A stretch of 64,000 nucleotides of DNA from Bacteroidaceae bacterium. GTDB lineage: Bacteria > Bacteroidota > Bacteroidia > Bacteroidales > Bacteroidaceae. The position numbers were made by a program, and so were the translations under genes. Of the stretch, positions 32,549 to 42,154 are shown piece after piece; within the stretch, counting starts at the first letter, position 1, and every line of letters starts with the position of its first letter. The notes below the pieces were generated by a model that ran no database searches, had not been told where the DNA came from, and worked only from the letters and a program-made list of their open reading frames with translations. Where the stretch lies: contig JAFTXN010000006.1 of assembly GCA_017461605.1 (NCBI GenBank), positions 1 through 64,000 on the forward strand, written 5' to 3'.

Positions 32549-34411
32549 CTATTTATGGGTTAAGCAATTGCGGTAAACAGAAATTTTTTCTTTATATACA
32601 TTTCTATCCGACTCTGCCTCAAGCATTACTTTGTACACAGAGAGAATGAGGTTCCTCCTACTATTGAAGAAATCAAGCAAAAGGGAAGTGTCTTTACACT
32701 TTTCAATAAGATTGTGATCTTCAAAAACCTTTAGCTTGTTGATATTAAGAATCCTGTCGTCAGCAATATCTTTTCTGAAAAAGAAAGGAGTGTCACCTAC
32801 TTGTTCGTAGGTCCAATAACCACTGAAATCTTGTAACAACCCTTCAATCTCGCGTGGTAAACCGTTTTCAGTAACAGGCTCATCGTAGTACAGCTGAACA
32901 TTACAGGACATCAAAGCATTATATGCCTCATTGTCTATAGGTTTAACAGAAAACTGTTCACCAAGAATGTCATTGATTTTCTGCAGACGTTCTACGGGAA
33001 TATTCTTCCTTATGTAAATGCCTTTGATGTCTGCTTCGGCATTCCCATTTTGCTTCTTCTCAGAGACAAGGGGAATACCACCACCTTTGCCTGAAAATAC
33101 AGCACTGAAATCGCTGACAAGCTCTTCGTTGGACTTATGGCGTTTTTTCTTATAGCCCTCTATGGCGGCATTTACAGCCAGCCTGAGTGAAACATACACC
33201 TTACCTGAATATACATACAAATCGTCGAATGGCAAGTATTTGCAGAACGTTTTGTCTGGTGTGCGCCAAGCATTCGGAGAATAAACAAGATATGGTTTTG
33301 CACCATTTTGCGGACCAACTATTGCGCAATCGTTGACTTTCTTCAATAATACCAGTGGTTTGATATTACCTGCCAGAAACTTGACTGCCTCTTTCATTGC
33401 CTCAGTAGCATTGAACAATTTGCCCATTGATGTTACCGAATAGAGTGGTTCATCCAGTTTCGCTTCAATAGCCTTGTTGATAACTCTGCGATTGATGGCA
33501 TCTTCCATAAAGGTTTTCACCAGTTCTCTCTCTCTTGAACTAATGGCCATGATGGAAAGCTCATTGCCAGGAGCCTGTGATTCTGCATCGGGCATAGCGG
33601 GTAGTTCAAGGCAACTGACATATTCCTTTAACATTGCTTTCTTGTCATCGTCCAAGCTTTCATCATTCATCAACGGCTCTATGATATAGCTCAGAATATC
33701 CTGATAGCAAATATGGATGTAGTGGGGACAAGTGGGTTTGTATTTAGTGTCCAAACCATAATAATTCTCCATGTCGCGAAGAGATTGGGGAGTCAAGTAT
33801 ATAAACAATTGGAAGGGGCGTTCGTATCCACCATTGTCACATTCCTCGAAATAGCGAAGCGTCTGAGAATCAAACTCGGAACTATTGACTTTATTCTCAA
33901 TGAATATCTCTAGCGTGTTTCGTCCCGCTATCGGTGTTACCAATTTATACCTAATATAAATATCTATACGATCGTTTTTATCTGTACTAATCGTGTTATT
34001 GACATTGTACAATTTCTGATACTCCTTAACAGACAGTTCACAAACAGACGTGGCATTTTCAATCAAAAGAGAACGTGTCAGTATTTGTTTCTTGAGATGC
34101 TCATTGATCTCTGAAGTTTTATTTTCTTTAGCAGACCTGTAAAGAAGTAAATCCAAAAAGTGAAATAGAGTTGATTCACGAGATTGCCCCTTGAAGAAAT
34201 CTCCAGATAGCAGTTCGGCAATGAAACGACTGTGAACACCCTCGTTTCTTGTCTTACCTATAACCTCAAAAATGTTTTTCTTGCCTATATAGTCAAGGAG
34301 TTCCGTATTTTTTGAAATGTTCCTATTAAACATTGTCAAAAGATCTTCTGCTGACAAGAAAATTTCCTTGCCTTCTTGTTTCATCGAGCTAAATAATTCA
34401 ATTGTGTTCAT
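32549..34411 (-). CDS. PD-(D/E)XK nuclease superfamily protein
   Basis: A 620-residue protein with a PDDEXK_4-type nuclease core in its N-terminal half. Residue stretch RNEGVHSRFIAELL opens the fold, RIDIYIRYK gives the catalytic aspartate, and LEIFIENKV gives the ExK, followed by the SQTLRYFEEC helix. The C-terminal half is unrecognised. It belongs to the same broad family as the gene at the window start but is longer and clearly different in sequence. A promoter lies just upstream (34445-34452), and no restriction-methylation partner is adjacent. Many relatives are of unknown function; defence or DNA repair roles are guesses. Confidence 0.72.
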   Translation of the reverse strand: MNTIELFSSMKQEGKEIFLSAEDLLTMFNRNISKNTELLDYIGKKNIFEVIGKTRNEGVHSRFIAELLSGDFFKGQSRESTLFHFLDLLLYRSAKENKTSEINEHLKKQILTRSLLIENATSVCELSVKEYQKLYNVNNTISTDKNDRIDIYIRYKLVTPIAGRNTLEIFIENKVNSSEFDSQTLRYFEECDNGGYERPFQLFIYLTPQSLRDMENYYGLDTKYKPTCPHYIHICYQDILSYIIEPLMNDESLDDDKKAMLKEYVSCLELPAMPDAESQAPGNELSIMAISSRERELVKTFMEDAINRRVINKAIEAKLDEPLYSVTSMGKLFNATEAMKEAVKFLAGNIKPLVLLKKVNDCAIVGPQNGAKPYLVYSPNAWRTPDKTFCKYLPFDDLYVYSGKVYVSLRLAVNAAIEGYKKKRHKSNEELVSDFSAVFSGKGGGIPLVSEKKQNGNAEADIKGIYIRKNIPVERLQKINDILGEQFSVKPIDNEAYNALMSCNVQLYYDEPVTENGLPREIEGLLQDFSGYWTYEQVGDTPFFFRKDIADDRILNINKLKVFEDHNLIEKCKDTSLLLDFFNSRRNLILSVYKVMLEAESDRNVYKEKISVYRNCLTHK

Positions 34412-34444
34412 AAGACTGTATAGATAACTGTTTTATACCCTATT

Positions 34445-34452
34445 CAAATATA
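34445..34452 (-). promoter_or_regulatory. Promoter of the second PD-(D/E)XK gene
   Basis: TATATTTG on the minus strand, 34 bp before the ATG at 34411. Confidence 0.55.
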
Positions 34453-34525
34453 GATATTTTTCTCAAAAAGTTCAAATTCCTGCCAGTTAATTAACAAAAA
34501 TTAAATACTTTCAAAGAACAAACAA

Positions 34526-34567
34526 TACGAGGCAACTACTTGTTCGCCAAGTACCTGCCTCGTTTTC
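34526..34567 (-). terminator. Terminator of ppdK
   Basis: ACGAGGCA and TGCCTCGT close a nested stem that includes ACTACTTG/CAAGTACC. On the minus strand a T-rich stretch (ATTGTTTGTTCTTT) follows. Confidence 0.65.
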
Positions 34568-34589
34568 ACTAATTTTCAGCATCTATCGA

Positions 34590-37313
34590 TTATTCCTCTA
34601 CAGCAGCCTGTGCAGCAGCAAGGCGTGCGATGGGCACACGGAACGGAGAGCAGCTCACGTAGTTGAGGCCTACCTTGTGGCAGAACTTCACAGAGCTGGG
34701 TTCACCACCGTGCTCACCGCAGATACCGCACTTCAGGTCGGGACGCTGATGACGGCCCTTGTCGACAGCCATCTGCACGAGTTGACCCACACCGTTTTGG
34801 TCGAGCACCTGGAAGGGGTCTACCTTCAGAATCTTCTTCTCCAGGTACACGGGCAAGAAGTTGGCGATGTCGTCGCGGCTATAACCGAACGTCATCTGAG
34901 TCAAGTCGTTCGTACCGAATGAGAAGTATTCTGCACGGCTGGCAATGCGATCGGCAGTGAGGGCAGCACGCGGGATTTCGATCATGGTACCTACCTTGAA
35001 TTCGATTTCCATTCCTTCTTCAGCGAAGAGGGCAGCTGCTTCGTCGCGGATTACCTTCTCCTGAGCCTCGAATTCATAGAGGATACCGGTGAGGGGCACC
35101 ATGATTTCGGGATGAGGATCGTAGCCTTCGCGCTTCAGTTCGATGGCTGCGCCGAGGATAGCACGTGTCTGCATTTCGGTGATGCAGGGATAAGTGTTTC
35201 CGAGACGGCAACCGCGGTGTCCGAGCATGGGGTTGTGTTCGCACAAGCTTTCAACACGCTGCTTGATATATTCTACGGTAACGCCCATAGCATCCGCCAT
35301 TTCCTTCTGACCCTTTGCATCGTGGGGTACGAACTCGTGGAGAGGAGGATCGAGCAGACGAACGTTCACGGGATGTCCGTCCATAGCCTTGAAGATACCC
35401 TTGAAGTCTTCCTTCTGAATGGGGAGCAACTTTGCAAGTGCCTTCTTACGTCCTTCAACATCTTCTGCCAAAATCATTTCGCGCATTGCGACAATCTTGT
35501 CTGCGTCGAAGAACATGTGCTCTGTGCGGCAGAGACCGATACCTACGGCACCAAACTTGCGAGCCACTTCGGCATCGTGCGGAGTGTCGGCATTGGTGCG
35601 TACAACGAGCTTGGTGTGCTTAGCGCAGAGGTCCATCAAGTCTGCGAAGTCGCCGGAGAGTTCGGCAGCTTGTGTCTTGATTTCGCCTTTGTAAACGCTA
35701 CCATTGGTACCGTTGAGCGAGATGTAGTCGCCTTCCTTGAGAACAACGCCGTCGATTTCTACAGTGCGGTTGTGATAGTCCACATTGATTGCACCGGCAC
35801 CACTCACACAGCACTTACCCATACCGCGAGCCACCACAGCAGCGTGGCTGGTCATACCACCACGAGCGGTGAGGATACCTTCGGCTTCGGCCATACCGGC
35901 GAGGTCTTCGGGAGATGTTTCGATACGAACCATGATCACCTTGTGACCATCAGCGTGCCATTTCACAGCGTCGTCGGCGAAGAACACGATTTGTCCGCAT
36001 GCAGCACCGGGGCTGGCGGGGAGACCGCGAGTCAGTTCCTTGGCCTTGGCCAAAGCTTCCTTATTGAACACGGGGTGCAAAAGTTCGTCGAGTTTATTGG
36101 GTTCGCAGCGCTTGATGGCTGTCTTTTCGTCGATCATGCCTTGACGGAGCAAGTCCATAGCAATTTTCACCATGGCTGCACCGGTACGCTTACCGTTACG
36201 AGTCTGGAGGAACCAGAGCTTACCTTCCTGAACGGTGAACTCCATGTCCTGCATGTCGCGATAGTGTTCTTCGAGCTTGGTCTGCAGAGCGTCCAACTGC
36301 TTGTAGATTTCGGGCATGGCTTCCTCCATAGAAGGATAGTTGGCCTTGCGATCTTCTTCGCTGATTCCCTGGAGTTCTGCCCAGCGGCGGCTACCTTCGA
36401 GAGTAATCTGCTGCGGTGTGCGGATACCTGCCACCACGTCTTCACCCTGTGCGTTCACCAGCCATTCACCGTTGAACAAATCTTCACCGGTAGCAGCGTC
36501 GCGTGAGAAGCATACTCCGGTAGCCGAAGTGTCGCCCATGTTACCGAATACCATGGCCTGAACGTTCACAGCAGTACCCCATTCTGCGGGGATGCCTTCC
36601 ATCTTGCGATAGAGGATGGCGCGGTCGTTCATCCAAGAGTCGAACACGGCGCAGATAGCACCCCACAACTGTTCGTATGAGTCGTTGGGGAAGTCCTTAC
36701 CGGTTTGAGACTTCACGGCAGCCTTAAACTTAGCAACCAGCTCCTTCAAGTCTTCCACTTCAAGCTCGTTGTCGAGCTTAACGCCCTTAGCTTCCTTCAC
36801 CTCTTCGATGATAGCTTCGAACGGGTCGATATCTTCTTTGTTGACAGGCTTCATGCCCAACACCACGTCACCATACATCTGAACGAAGCGGCGGTATGAG
36901 TCCCATGCGAAACGGGCGTTGCCGGTCTTACGCACGATACCTTCGACAACGTCGTCGTTGAGACCGAGGTTCAAGATGGTATCCATCATACCGGGCATTG
37001 AAGCACGTGCACCCGAGCGCACCGAAACGAGCAGCGGATTCTCAACGTCGCCAAACTTGCTGTTCATCAGCTCTTCCACATGATGAATGGCCTGTTCTAC
37101 GTCGTTCTTGAGCATAGCCACCACTTCCTGCTTACCAATGGCAAAATAGTCATTGCAAGTATCGGTTGTGATTGTAAAACCGGGAGGCACGGGCACTCCG
37201 ATGAGGTTCATCTCAGCCAAGTTGGCACCTTTACCGCCCAACTCGTTGCGCATGTCGGCGCGGCCTTCAGCCTTGCCGGCACCAAACAAATAAACTCTTT
37301 TTTGGTTTGCCAT
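34590..37313 (-). CDS. ppdK: Pyruvate, phosphate dikinase
   Basis: Interconverts pyruvate, ATP and phosphate with phosphoenolpyruvate, AMP and pyrophosphate, a central step between glycolysis and gluconeogenesis in anaerobes. The 907-residue protein shows the ATP-grasp N-terminal region (GGKGANLAEM, VSVRSGARASMPGMMDTILNLG), the phosphohistidine domain (GGMTSHAAVVARGMG with the swivelling histidine) and the C-terminal PEP-binding barrel (FGTNDLTQMTFG, CGICGEHGG). The frame is open to 37376, but MANQKRVYLFG at 37313 is the natural family start. The promoter lies at 37349. It is divergent from uvrB, with a family B palindrome in the gap. Confidence 0.96.
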   Translation of the reverse strand: MANQKRVYLFGAGKAEGRADMRNELGGKGANLAEMNLIGVPVPPGFTITTDTCNDYFAIGKQEVVAMLKNDVEQAIHHVEELMNSKFGDVENPLLVSVRSGARASMPGMMDTILNLGLNDDVVEGIVRKTGNARFAWDSYRRFVQMYGDVVLGMKPVNKEDIDPFEAIIEEVKEAKGVKLDNELEVEDLKELVAKFKAAVKSQTGKDFPNDSYEQLWGAICAVFDSWMNDRAILYRKMEGIPAEWGTAVNVQAMVFGNMGDTSATGVCFSRDAATGEDLFNGEWLVNAQGEDVVAGIRTPQQITLEGSRRWAELQGISEEDRKANYPSMEEAMPEIYKQLDALQTKLEEHYRDMQDMEFTVQEGKLWFLQTRNGKRTGAAMVKIAMDLLRQGMIDEKTAIKRCEPNKLDELLHPVFNKEALAKAKELTRGLPASPGAACGQIVFFADDAVKWHADGHKVIMVRIETSPEDLAGMAEAEGILTARGGMTSHAAVVARGMGKCCVSGAGAINVDYHNRTVEIDGVVLKEGDYISLNGTNGSVYKGEIKTQAAELSGDFADLMDLCAKHTKLVVRTNADTPHDAEVARKFGAVGIGLCRTEHMFFDADKIVAMREMILAEDVEGRKKALAKLLPIQKEDFKGIFKAMDGHPVNVRLLDPPLHEFVPHDAKGQKEMADAMGVTVEYIKQRVESLCEHNPMLGHRGCRLGNTYPCITEMQTRAILGAAIELKREGYDPHPEIMVPLTGILYEFEAQEKVIRDEAAALFAEEGMEIEFKVGTMIEIPRAALTADRIASRAEYFSFGTNDLTQMTFGYSRDDIANFLPVYLEKKILKVDPFQVLDQNGVGQLVQMAVDKGRHQRPDLKCGICGEHGGEPSSVKFCHKVGLNYVSCSPFRVPIARLAAAQAAVEE

Positions 37314-37348
37314 AATTGATAGAAAAATTTTACGAATTGAAATATGCG

Positions 37349-37356
37349 CAAAAATA
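37349..37356 (-). promoter_or_regulatory. Promoter of ppdK
   Basis: TATTTTTG on the minus strand, 36 bp before the start codon. Confidence 0.55.
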
Positions 37357-37516
37357 ACATCTTTTTGGAAATGCACAAAGTGTTAGGAAGTAATTTATGG
37401 CCCAACGCTCGTTTTTTTCACTCCTTATCACAGGTTGCGGCATCCGACGAGGAAAAATGAAGCACCAAGCGGTGCAGCTTCACACCCATTTCGCTGATTT
37501 TCTCCGGGCTTGATAT

Positions 37517-37585
37517 AAAAACTGGCAGGCCTTGCCAGTTTTTTGGCAAGGCTTGCCACTTTTTTGGCAAGGCCTGCCAGTTTTT
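37517..37585. repeat. Family B intergenic palindrome, copy 2
   Basis: The arms 37517-37537 and 37565-37585 are perfect 21-bp reverse complements. The middle holds another TTTGGCAAGGCTTGCCA unit, so three related units stand in a row. It lies upstream of both neighbouring genes, so it cannot be just a terminator. Confidence 0.9.
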
Positions 37586-37671
37586 GCAAAACGCCTGCTT
37601 TTCATCTTATATATACGCGCACGATTTTCGCCAAATGCTTGCAAATAATTTGGCAGTTGGACTGCATGCGC

Positions 37672-37679
37672 TAACTTTG
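37672..37679 (+). promoter_or_regulatory. Promoter of uvrB, nearly leaderless
   Basis: TAACTTTG ends 8 bp before the ATG at 37688, predicting a message with almost no leader. Confidence 0.6.
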
Positions 37680-37687
37680 CCCCTTGT

Positions 37688-39703
37688 ATGAACAAATTCA
37701 AGCTTAAATCTGCCTATCAGCCTACCGGCGACCAGCCCGAGGCCATCCGCCAACTCACGGAGGCCGCGCTCGATGGTGTTCCGGCGCAAACCCTGCTTGG
37801 CGTAACGGGTTCGGGAAAGACGTTCACCATAGCCAACGTCATTGCCAACCTGAACAAACCGACGCTCGTGTTGAGCCACAACAAAACGCTTGCGGCGCAG
37901 CTTTATGCAGAGTTCAAGGGGTTCTTTCCCGAGAACGCTGTGGAATACTACGTGTCCTACTACGACTACTACCAACCCGAGGCCTACATTGCATCAACGG
38001 ACACATACATCGAGAAGGACCTGGCCATCAACGAGGAAATCGACAAACTGCGCTTGGCCGCTACGTCCGCCCTTCTCTCCGGCAGGAGCGACGTGATTGT
38101 GGTATCGTCGGTGTCGTGCATATATGGTATGGGAAACCCCGCCGCATTCTATGAAAATGTTGTAGAACTGAAAGTAGGGAAACTATTGGCGCTTAACGCT
38201 TTATTAAGACGTCTCGTGGATTGTCTATACGTGCGAAACGACTTGACTCCGAGAGCCGGAAACTTTCGCGTGAAGGGCGACACGGTGGACGTATTCCTGG
38301 CCTATGCCGACCATGCCTTGCGTGTATGTTTCTGGGGAGACGAGATAGAAAGCATCGAAGAAGTGGATGCCGAAACCGGTGTGCGCTTGGGAAGTTTTGA
38401 CGAATACAAAATCTATCCTGCCAACCTCTTTCTCACCTCCAAGGAGACACAGGAGGCAGCCATCCGAGCCATCCAAGACGACTTGGTGGAGCAGGTGGCA
38501 AAATTTCGTGCCGAAGGCAAGATGCTTGAGGCCAAACGGCTGGAAGAGCGCGTCACATACGACATAGAGATGATTCGCGAGCTGGGACACTGCAGCGGCA
38601 TCGAGAACTATTCGCGCTACTTCGACGGACGCGCCCCCGGCACACGCCCTTACTGCCTGCTCGACTTCTTCCCCAAAGACTTCCTGATGGTCATTGACGA
38701 AAGCCACGTCAGCGTGCCGCAAATCGGCGGAATGTATGGCGGCGACAGTTCGCGCAAGGACAGCCTGGTGCAATATGGTTTCCGCCTGCCGGCCGCCAAG
38801 GACAACCGTCCGTTGCGCTTCGACGAGTTCCGCGAGTTGGTTCCTCAGGTCATCTACGTCAGTGCCACTCCGGCCGATTACGAACTGGCGGAGAGCGGTG
38901 GCGTGGTGGTGGAACAGGTGATACGTCCCACCGGATTGCTCGACCCGATTATCGAAGTGCGCCCCACGGATTTTCCCGTCGACGACTTGATGGAGGAAAT
39001 ACAATGCACACGCAGCCGGGGAGAGCGCACACTTGTCACCACACTGACCAAACGCATGGCGGAAGAGCTGACCGAATATCTGCTTCGCAACGGGGTGAGC
39101 ACGGCCTATATTCACAGCGATGTTGACACCCTGGAGCGAGTGCGCATCATGGACGACCTGCGCCGTGGCGTGTACGACGTGCTTGTGGGAGTGAACCTGC
39201 TGCGTGAAGGACTCGACCTGCCGGAAGTGTCGTTGGTTGCCATCCTCGATGCCGACAAGGAGGGATTTCTGCGCTCGCACCGCTCGCTCACGCAGACCGC
39301 CGGCCGCGCCGCTCGCAATGTAAACGGACGCGTCATCATGTATGCCAAGAACATCACTGCCTCGATGCAACTCACCATCGACGAGACCAACCGACGACGC
39401 ATCAAGCAGATGAACTACAACATCGAACACGGCATCACCCCCAAGCAGGCCCAAAAGCAGGGAGAACTGTCGGAACTGGCCGGGCTGGGAAAGAACGCTT
39501 CCGGCACATCACAGGCCACAGGCAAGAAAGCCTCCCCCACTCCGACACTCGCAGCCGCCGAACCCGTGGTGGCATACAATGCAGCCCCGAAGGAAGAACG
39601 CATTGCACGCCTGCGAGAGATGATGACACGTGCCGCCGAGCAGTTCGACTTCATCACGGCCGCACAGCTGCGCGACGAACTTTTGGCACTCGAAAACGCA
39701 TAA
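37688..39703 (+). CDS. uvrB: Excinuclease ABC subunit B
   Basis: The damage-verifying helicase-like subunit of nucleotide excision repair, which works with UvrA and UvrC. Walker A is GVTGSGKT (38-45). The beta-hairpin region reads YYVSYYDYYQPEAYI. DEAD-box-like IDESHVSVPQIGGMYGGD and the motif VI region RSLTQTAGRAARN are present. A C-terminal UVR domain (ERIARLREMMTRAAEQFDFITAAQLRDEL) binds UvrC. Length (671 residues) is normal. A Lys/Ser/Ala-rich linker separates the helicase core and the UVR domain. The only unusual point is the very short 5' leader. Confidence 0.97.
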   Translation: MNKFKLKSAYQPTGDQPEAIRQLTEAALDGVPAQTLLGVTGSGKTFTIANVIANLNKPTLVLSHNKTLAAQLYAEFKGFFPENAVEYYVSYYDYYQPEAYIASTDTYIEKDLAINEEIDKLRLAATSALLSGRSDVIVVSSVSCIYGMGNPAAFYENVVELKVGKLLALNALLRRLVDCLYVRNDLTPRAGNFRVKGDTVDVFLAYADHALRVCFWGDEIESIEEVDAETGVRLGSFDEYKIYPANLFLTSKETQEAAIRAIQDDLVEQVAKFRAEGKMLEAKRLEERVTYDIEMIRELGHCSGIENYSRYFDGRAPGTRPYCLLDFFPKDFLMVIDESHVSVPQIGGMYGGDSSRKDSLVQYGFRLPAAKDNRPLRFDEFRELVPQVIYVSATPADYELAESGGVVVEQVIRPTGLLDPIIEVRPTDFPVDDLMEEIQCTRSRGERTLVTTLTKRMAEELTEYLLRNGVSTAYIHSDVDTLERVRIMDDLRRGVYDVLVGVNLLREGLDLPEVSLVAILDADKEGFLRSHRSLTQTAGRAARNVNGRVIMYAKNITASMQLTIDETNRRRIKQMNYNIEHGITPKQAQKQGELSELAGLGKNASGTSQATGKKASPTPTLAAAEPVVAYNAAPKEERIARLREMMTRAAEQFDFITAAQLRDELLALENA

Positions 39704-39754
39704 CCCATCTCCTTACAAGCCTCCGGAAATATCACCTATATATATAATAAATGT

Positions 39755-40753
39755 ATGGAAGGCATCAGCAAAGACATACTCACACAACAGCGACAGCGCC
39801 TCCGCCTTTTCATCAAACGGTGGATGCTGCCCATCTCCATGCTGACGGGAGCGGCAACCTATCTGATATATGCACAAATTCCGCTGCCCAACCAGTGCCG
39901 CCACATGGTGGGAACTGCCGTTTCGGTGGTGCAACCGCTGCTCATTTTTGCCATGCTGTTCGTTACGCTCTGCAAGGTGGATTTGCACCAACTGCGTCCG
40001 CGTCGCTGGCATCTGCCGGCATTGCTGCTGCAAGTGCTTCTGTTTGTTGCCTTTGCCCTCGTTCACACACTGACTGCCAATGCTGAAATTCGCATTGTGC
40101 TCGAAGCCGCCATGCTCTGCCTCATCTGTCCCACGGCCACGGCGGCCGCAGTTGTCACGCAGAAGCTTGGAGGTAACGCCGCCGCACTCACGGCCTACGT
40201 CATGCTGATCAACCTCATCACTGCCCTGCTTGTGCCCATCACTGTGCCGCTATTGCAAATTGGCGAGGAAACGATGCACTTTGGCAGTGCTTTCCTGCAA
40301 ATTCTCATCAAGGTCTTCCCACTGCTCATCGGCCCTTTGTTGGCGGCCATGCTGGTTCGCAAGTTCTGTCCGCGCTTCCGACAGGCCGTCACGGCTCGTC
40401 GCGATCTGGCCTTCCACATTTGGGCCGTTGCATTGGCACTGGCCATCGCCATGACGGTACGCAGCCTTGTCAACAGTGATGTGCCGTTCACGGTATTGGC
40501 CTCCATCGCCCTCGTCTCCCTATTGGCATGCGCCCTGCAGTTTTGGATGGGTCGCCTCATTGGGCACCGACATGGCAGCACGGTAGCTGCATCACAGGCC
40601 CTCGGACAGAAAAACACGGTGCTGGCCATTTGGATGGGCTTCACCTTTTTCACACCCGTCACCTCGCTGGCCGGTGGTTTCTATAGCATTTGGCACAATG
40701 TGTACAATGCTTTCCAGCTACACAGACACGAGAAGCTACAAACCGAAAATTGA
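39755..40753 (+). CDS. Bile acid:sodium symporter family membrane transporter
   Basis: A ten-helix inner-membrane transporter of the BASS family. Two features support this: the crossover region CPTATAAAVVTQKLGGNAAA, and GQKNTVLAIWMGFTFFTPVTSLAGGFYSIWHNVYNAFQL near the end. The family takes up organic anions with sodium; bacterial members carry pantoate, keto acids or bile acids, so the substrate cannot be told from sequence. The 332-residue protein starts 51 bp after uvrB on the same strand and is probably read from the same message. A two-way terminator follows. Confidence 0.85.
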   Translation: MEGISKDILTQQRQRLRLFIKRWMLPISMLTGAATYLIYAQIPLPNQCRHMVGTAVSVVQPLLIFAMLFVTLCKVDLHQLRPRRWHLPALLLQVLLFVAFALVHTLTANAEIRIVLEAAMLCLICPTATAAAVVTQKLGGNAAALTAYVMLINLITALLVPITVPLLQIGEETMHFGSAFLQILIKVFPLLIGPLLAAMLVRKFCPRFRQAVTARRDLAFHIWAVALALAIAMTVRSLVNSDVPFTVLASIALVSLLACALQFWMGRLIGHRHGSTVAASQALGQKNTVLAIWMGFTFFTPVTSLAGGFYSIWHNVYNAFQLHRHEKLQTEN

Positions 40754-40777
40754 GTTAAGTTCTTCCACCTATCACAT

Positions 40778-40826
40778 AAAAAAGACGGGACGTCACTCCG
40801 AGATTTCAGAGTCGCGTCCCGTTTTT
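40778..40826. terminator. Two-way terminator between convergent genes
   Basis: ACGGGACG and CGTCCCGT form the base of a stem, with A-runs before and T-runs after, so it works for the transporter gene (+) and the DUF1015 gene (-). Confidence 0.85.
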
Positions 40827-40876
40827 CATGATGTTGCGACATATATTTACCATCGCAATCAGGACGGGCTTACACC

Positions 40877-42124
40877 TCAGCTGAGTTTGTGTATCACCAA
40901 TCCGCTACGCAGTTTAGGCTCAAACCAAGTAGCCTTCGGGGGCATGATGTTTCCGCTGTCGGCGATGTTCATAATCTGCTCCATACTTACGGGATAGAGC
41001 GCCAAAGCCAGCTTCATCTCGCCGCTATCCACACGACGTTTCAACTCGCCCAAGCCACGCAGACCGCCTACGAAATCAATGCGCTTATCACTGCGCAAAT
41101 CCGTGATGCCCAACTGCTTGTCAAGGATTAGGCGACTGGAGATGTCTACGTCCAACACACCGATGGGGTCATTGGGGTTGTAAGTTCCCTCACGGGCTGT
41201 GAGGCTGTACCATGTGCCTTCGAGATAAAGCGAGAACTCGTGCATGGCTTGCGGACGGTATTCGTCCTTTCCCATGTCCTTCACACAGAAATCTGCTTCC
41301 AATGCTGTCAGGAATTCCTGCGGTGTCTTACCGTTCAAATCGGTAACGACGCGATTGTAGTCGAGGATGGTGAGTTGTTCTGCCGGGAAGCAAACAGCCA
41401 TATAGAAGTTGTATTCTTCCGAACCCGTATTGTTCGGATTTTGCACCGCTTTCTCAGCTCCCACACGGGCTGCAGCAGCCGAGCGGTGGTGTCCGTCAGC
41501 AATATAGAGCGCATCCATCTTGCCGAACTCCTCAGTAATCACTGCCTGATCGGCCTTGTCGGCAATCACCCACAGCTGATGACGGAAGCCATCTATGGGG
41601 GCAATGAAATCGTATTCAGGTTGGCCGGCTGCGTACTTGTCGATGAGTTGCAGAAGCACCTCGTTGTGCTTGAAGGCGAGGAACACGGGTTCTATGTTAG
41701 CATTGGTCTCACGCACGTGACGCATTCGGTCGTCCTCCTTGTCGCGGCGTGTCAACTCATGCTTCTTGATGACATTGTTCATATAGTCATCGGTGTGTGC
41801 GCACAGCACAAGGCCATATTGGGTCTTGCCGTTCATGGTCTGCGCATAGAGGTAGTAGTTTTCCTCTGCATCCTGCACCAACCAGCCTTCGGCTTGGAAT
41901 TTTGCAAACTGCTCTGCACCGCTTGTATACACACGTTCGTCGTATTCTGAACACTCCGGTTCGAAATTGATTTCGGGCTTAATGATGTGGTAAAGCGACT
42001 TCTCATTGTCGCCGGCCTCTGCACGGGCTTCGTCACTGGAGAGCACGTCGTAAGGACGGCATTCCACTTGTTCCACCAAGACTTTGGGTGGACGCACGCC
42101 ACGGAATGGTTTTACTCTTGGCAT
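40877..42124 (-). CDS. DUF1015 family protein
   Basis: A cytosolic protein of 415 residues with the DUF1015 pattern: an N-terminal MPRVKPFRGVRPP, the PYDVLSSDEARA stretch, RRDKEDDRMRHVRETNANIEPVF and the hallmark ADGHHRSAAAA. Biochemical function is not established to my knowledge. It is the last gene of the serC-serA-DUF1015 operon, an arrangement common in Bacteroidota, so a role linked to serine or its phosphorylated precursors is plausible but unproven. It lies 30 bp after serA. Confidence 0.88.
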   Translation of the reverse strand: MPRVKPFRGVRPPKVLVEQVECRPYDVLSSDEARAEAGDNEKSLYHIIKPEINFEPECSEYDERVYTSGAEQFAKFQAEGWLVQDAEENYYLYAQTMNGKTQYGLVLCAHTDDYMNNVIKKHELTRRDKEDDRMRHVRETNANIEPVFLAFKHNEVLLQLIDKYAAGQPEYDFIAPIDGFRHQLWVIADKADQAVITEEFGKMDALYIADGHHRSAAAARVGAEKAVQNPNNTGSEEYNFYMAVCFPAEQLTILDYNRVVTDLNGKTPQEFLTALEADFCVKDMGKDEYRPQAMHEFSLYLEGTWYSLTAREGTYNPNDPIGVLDVDISSRLILDKQLGITDLRSDKRIDFVGGLRGLGELKRRVDSGEMKLALALYPVSMEQIMNIADSGNIMPPKATWFEPKLRSGLVIHKLS

Positions 42125-42154
42125 ATTTCAATTTTTTAGTGGCTATACAATTAT

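Larger units (their letters stand above)
37314..37687. other. 374-bp region between divergent ppdK and uvrB
   Basis: Contains the ppdK promoter (37349-37356), a family B palindrome (37517-37585) and the uvrB promoter (37672-37679). No gene. Confidence 0.65.

Noticed and set aside
35112..36506. A 464-codon frame antisense to ppdK
   Set aside because: It lies entirely within ppdK on the other strand, and its protein has no recognisable feature; it is a shadow frame.
38225..39454. A 409-codon frame antisense to uvrB
   Set aside because: Shadow of the highly conserved uvrB gene; His/Val-rich composition with no motif.
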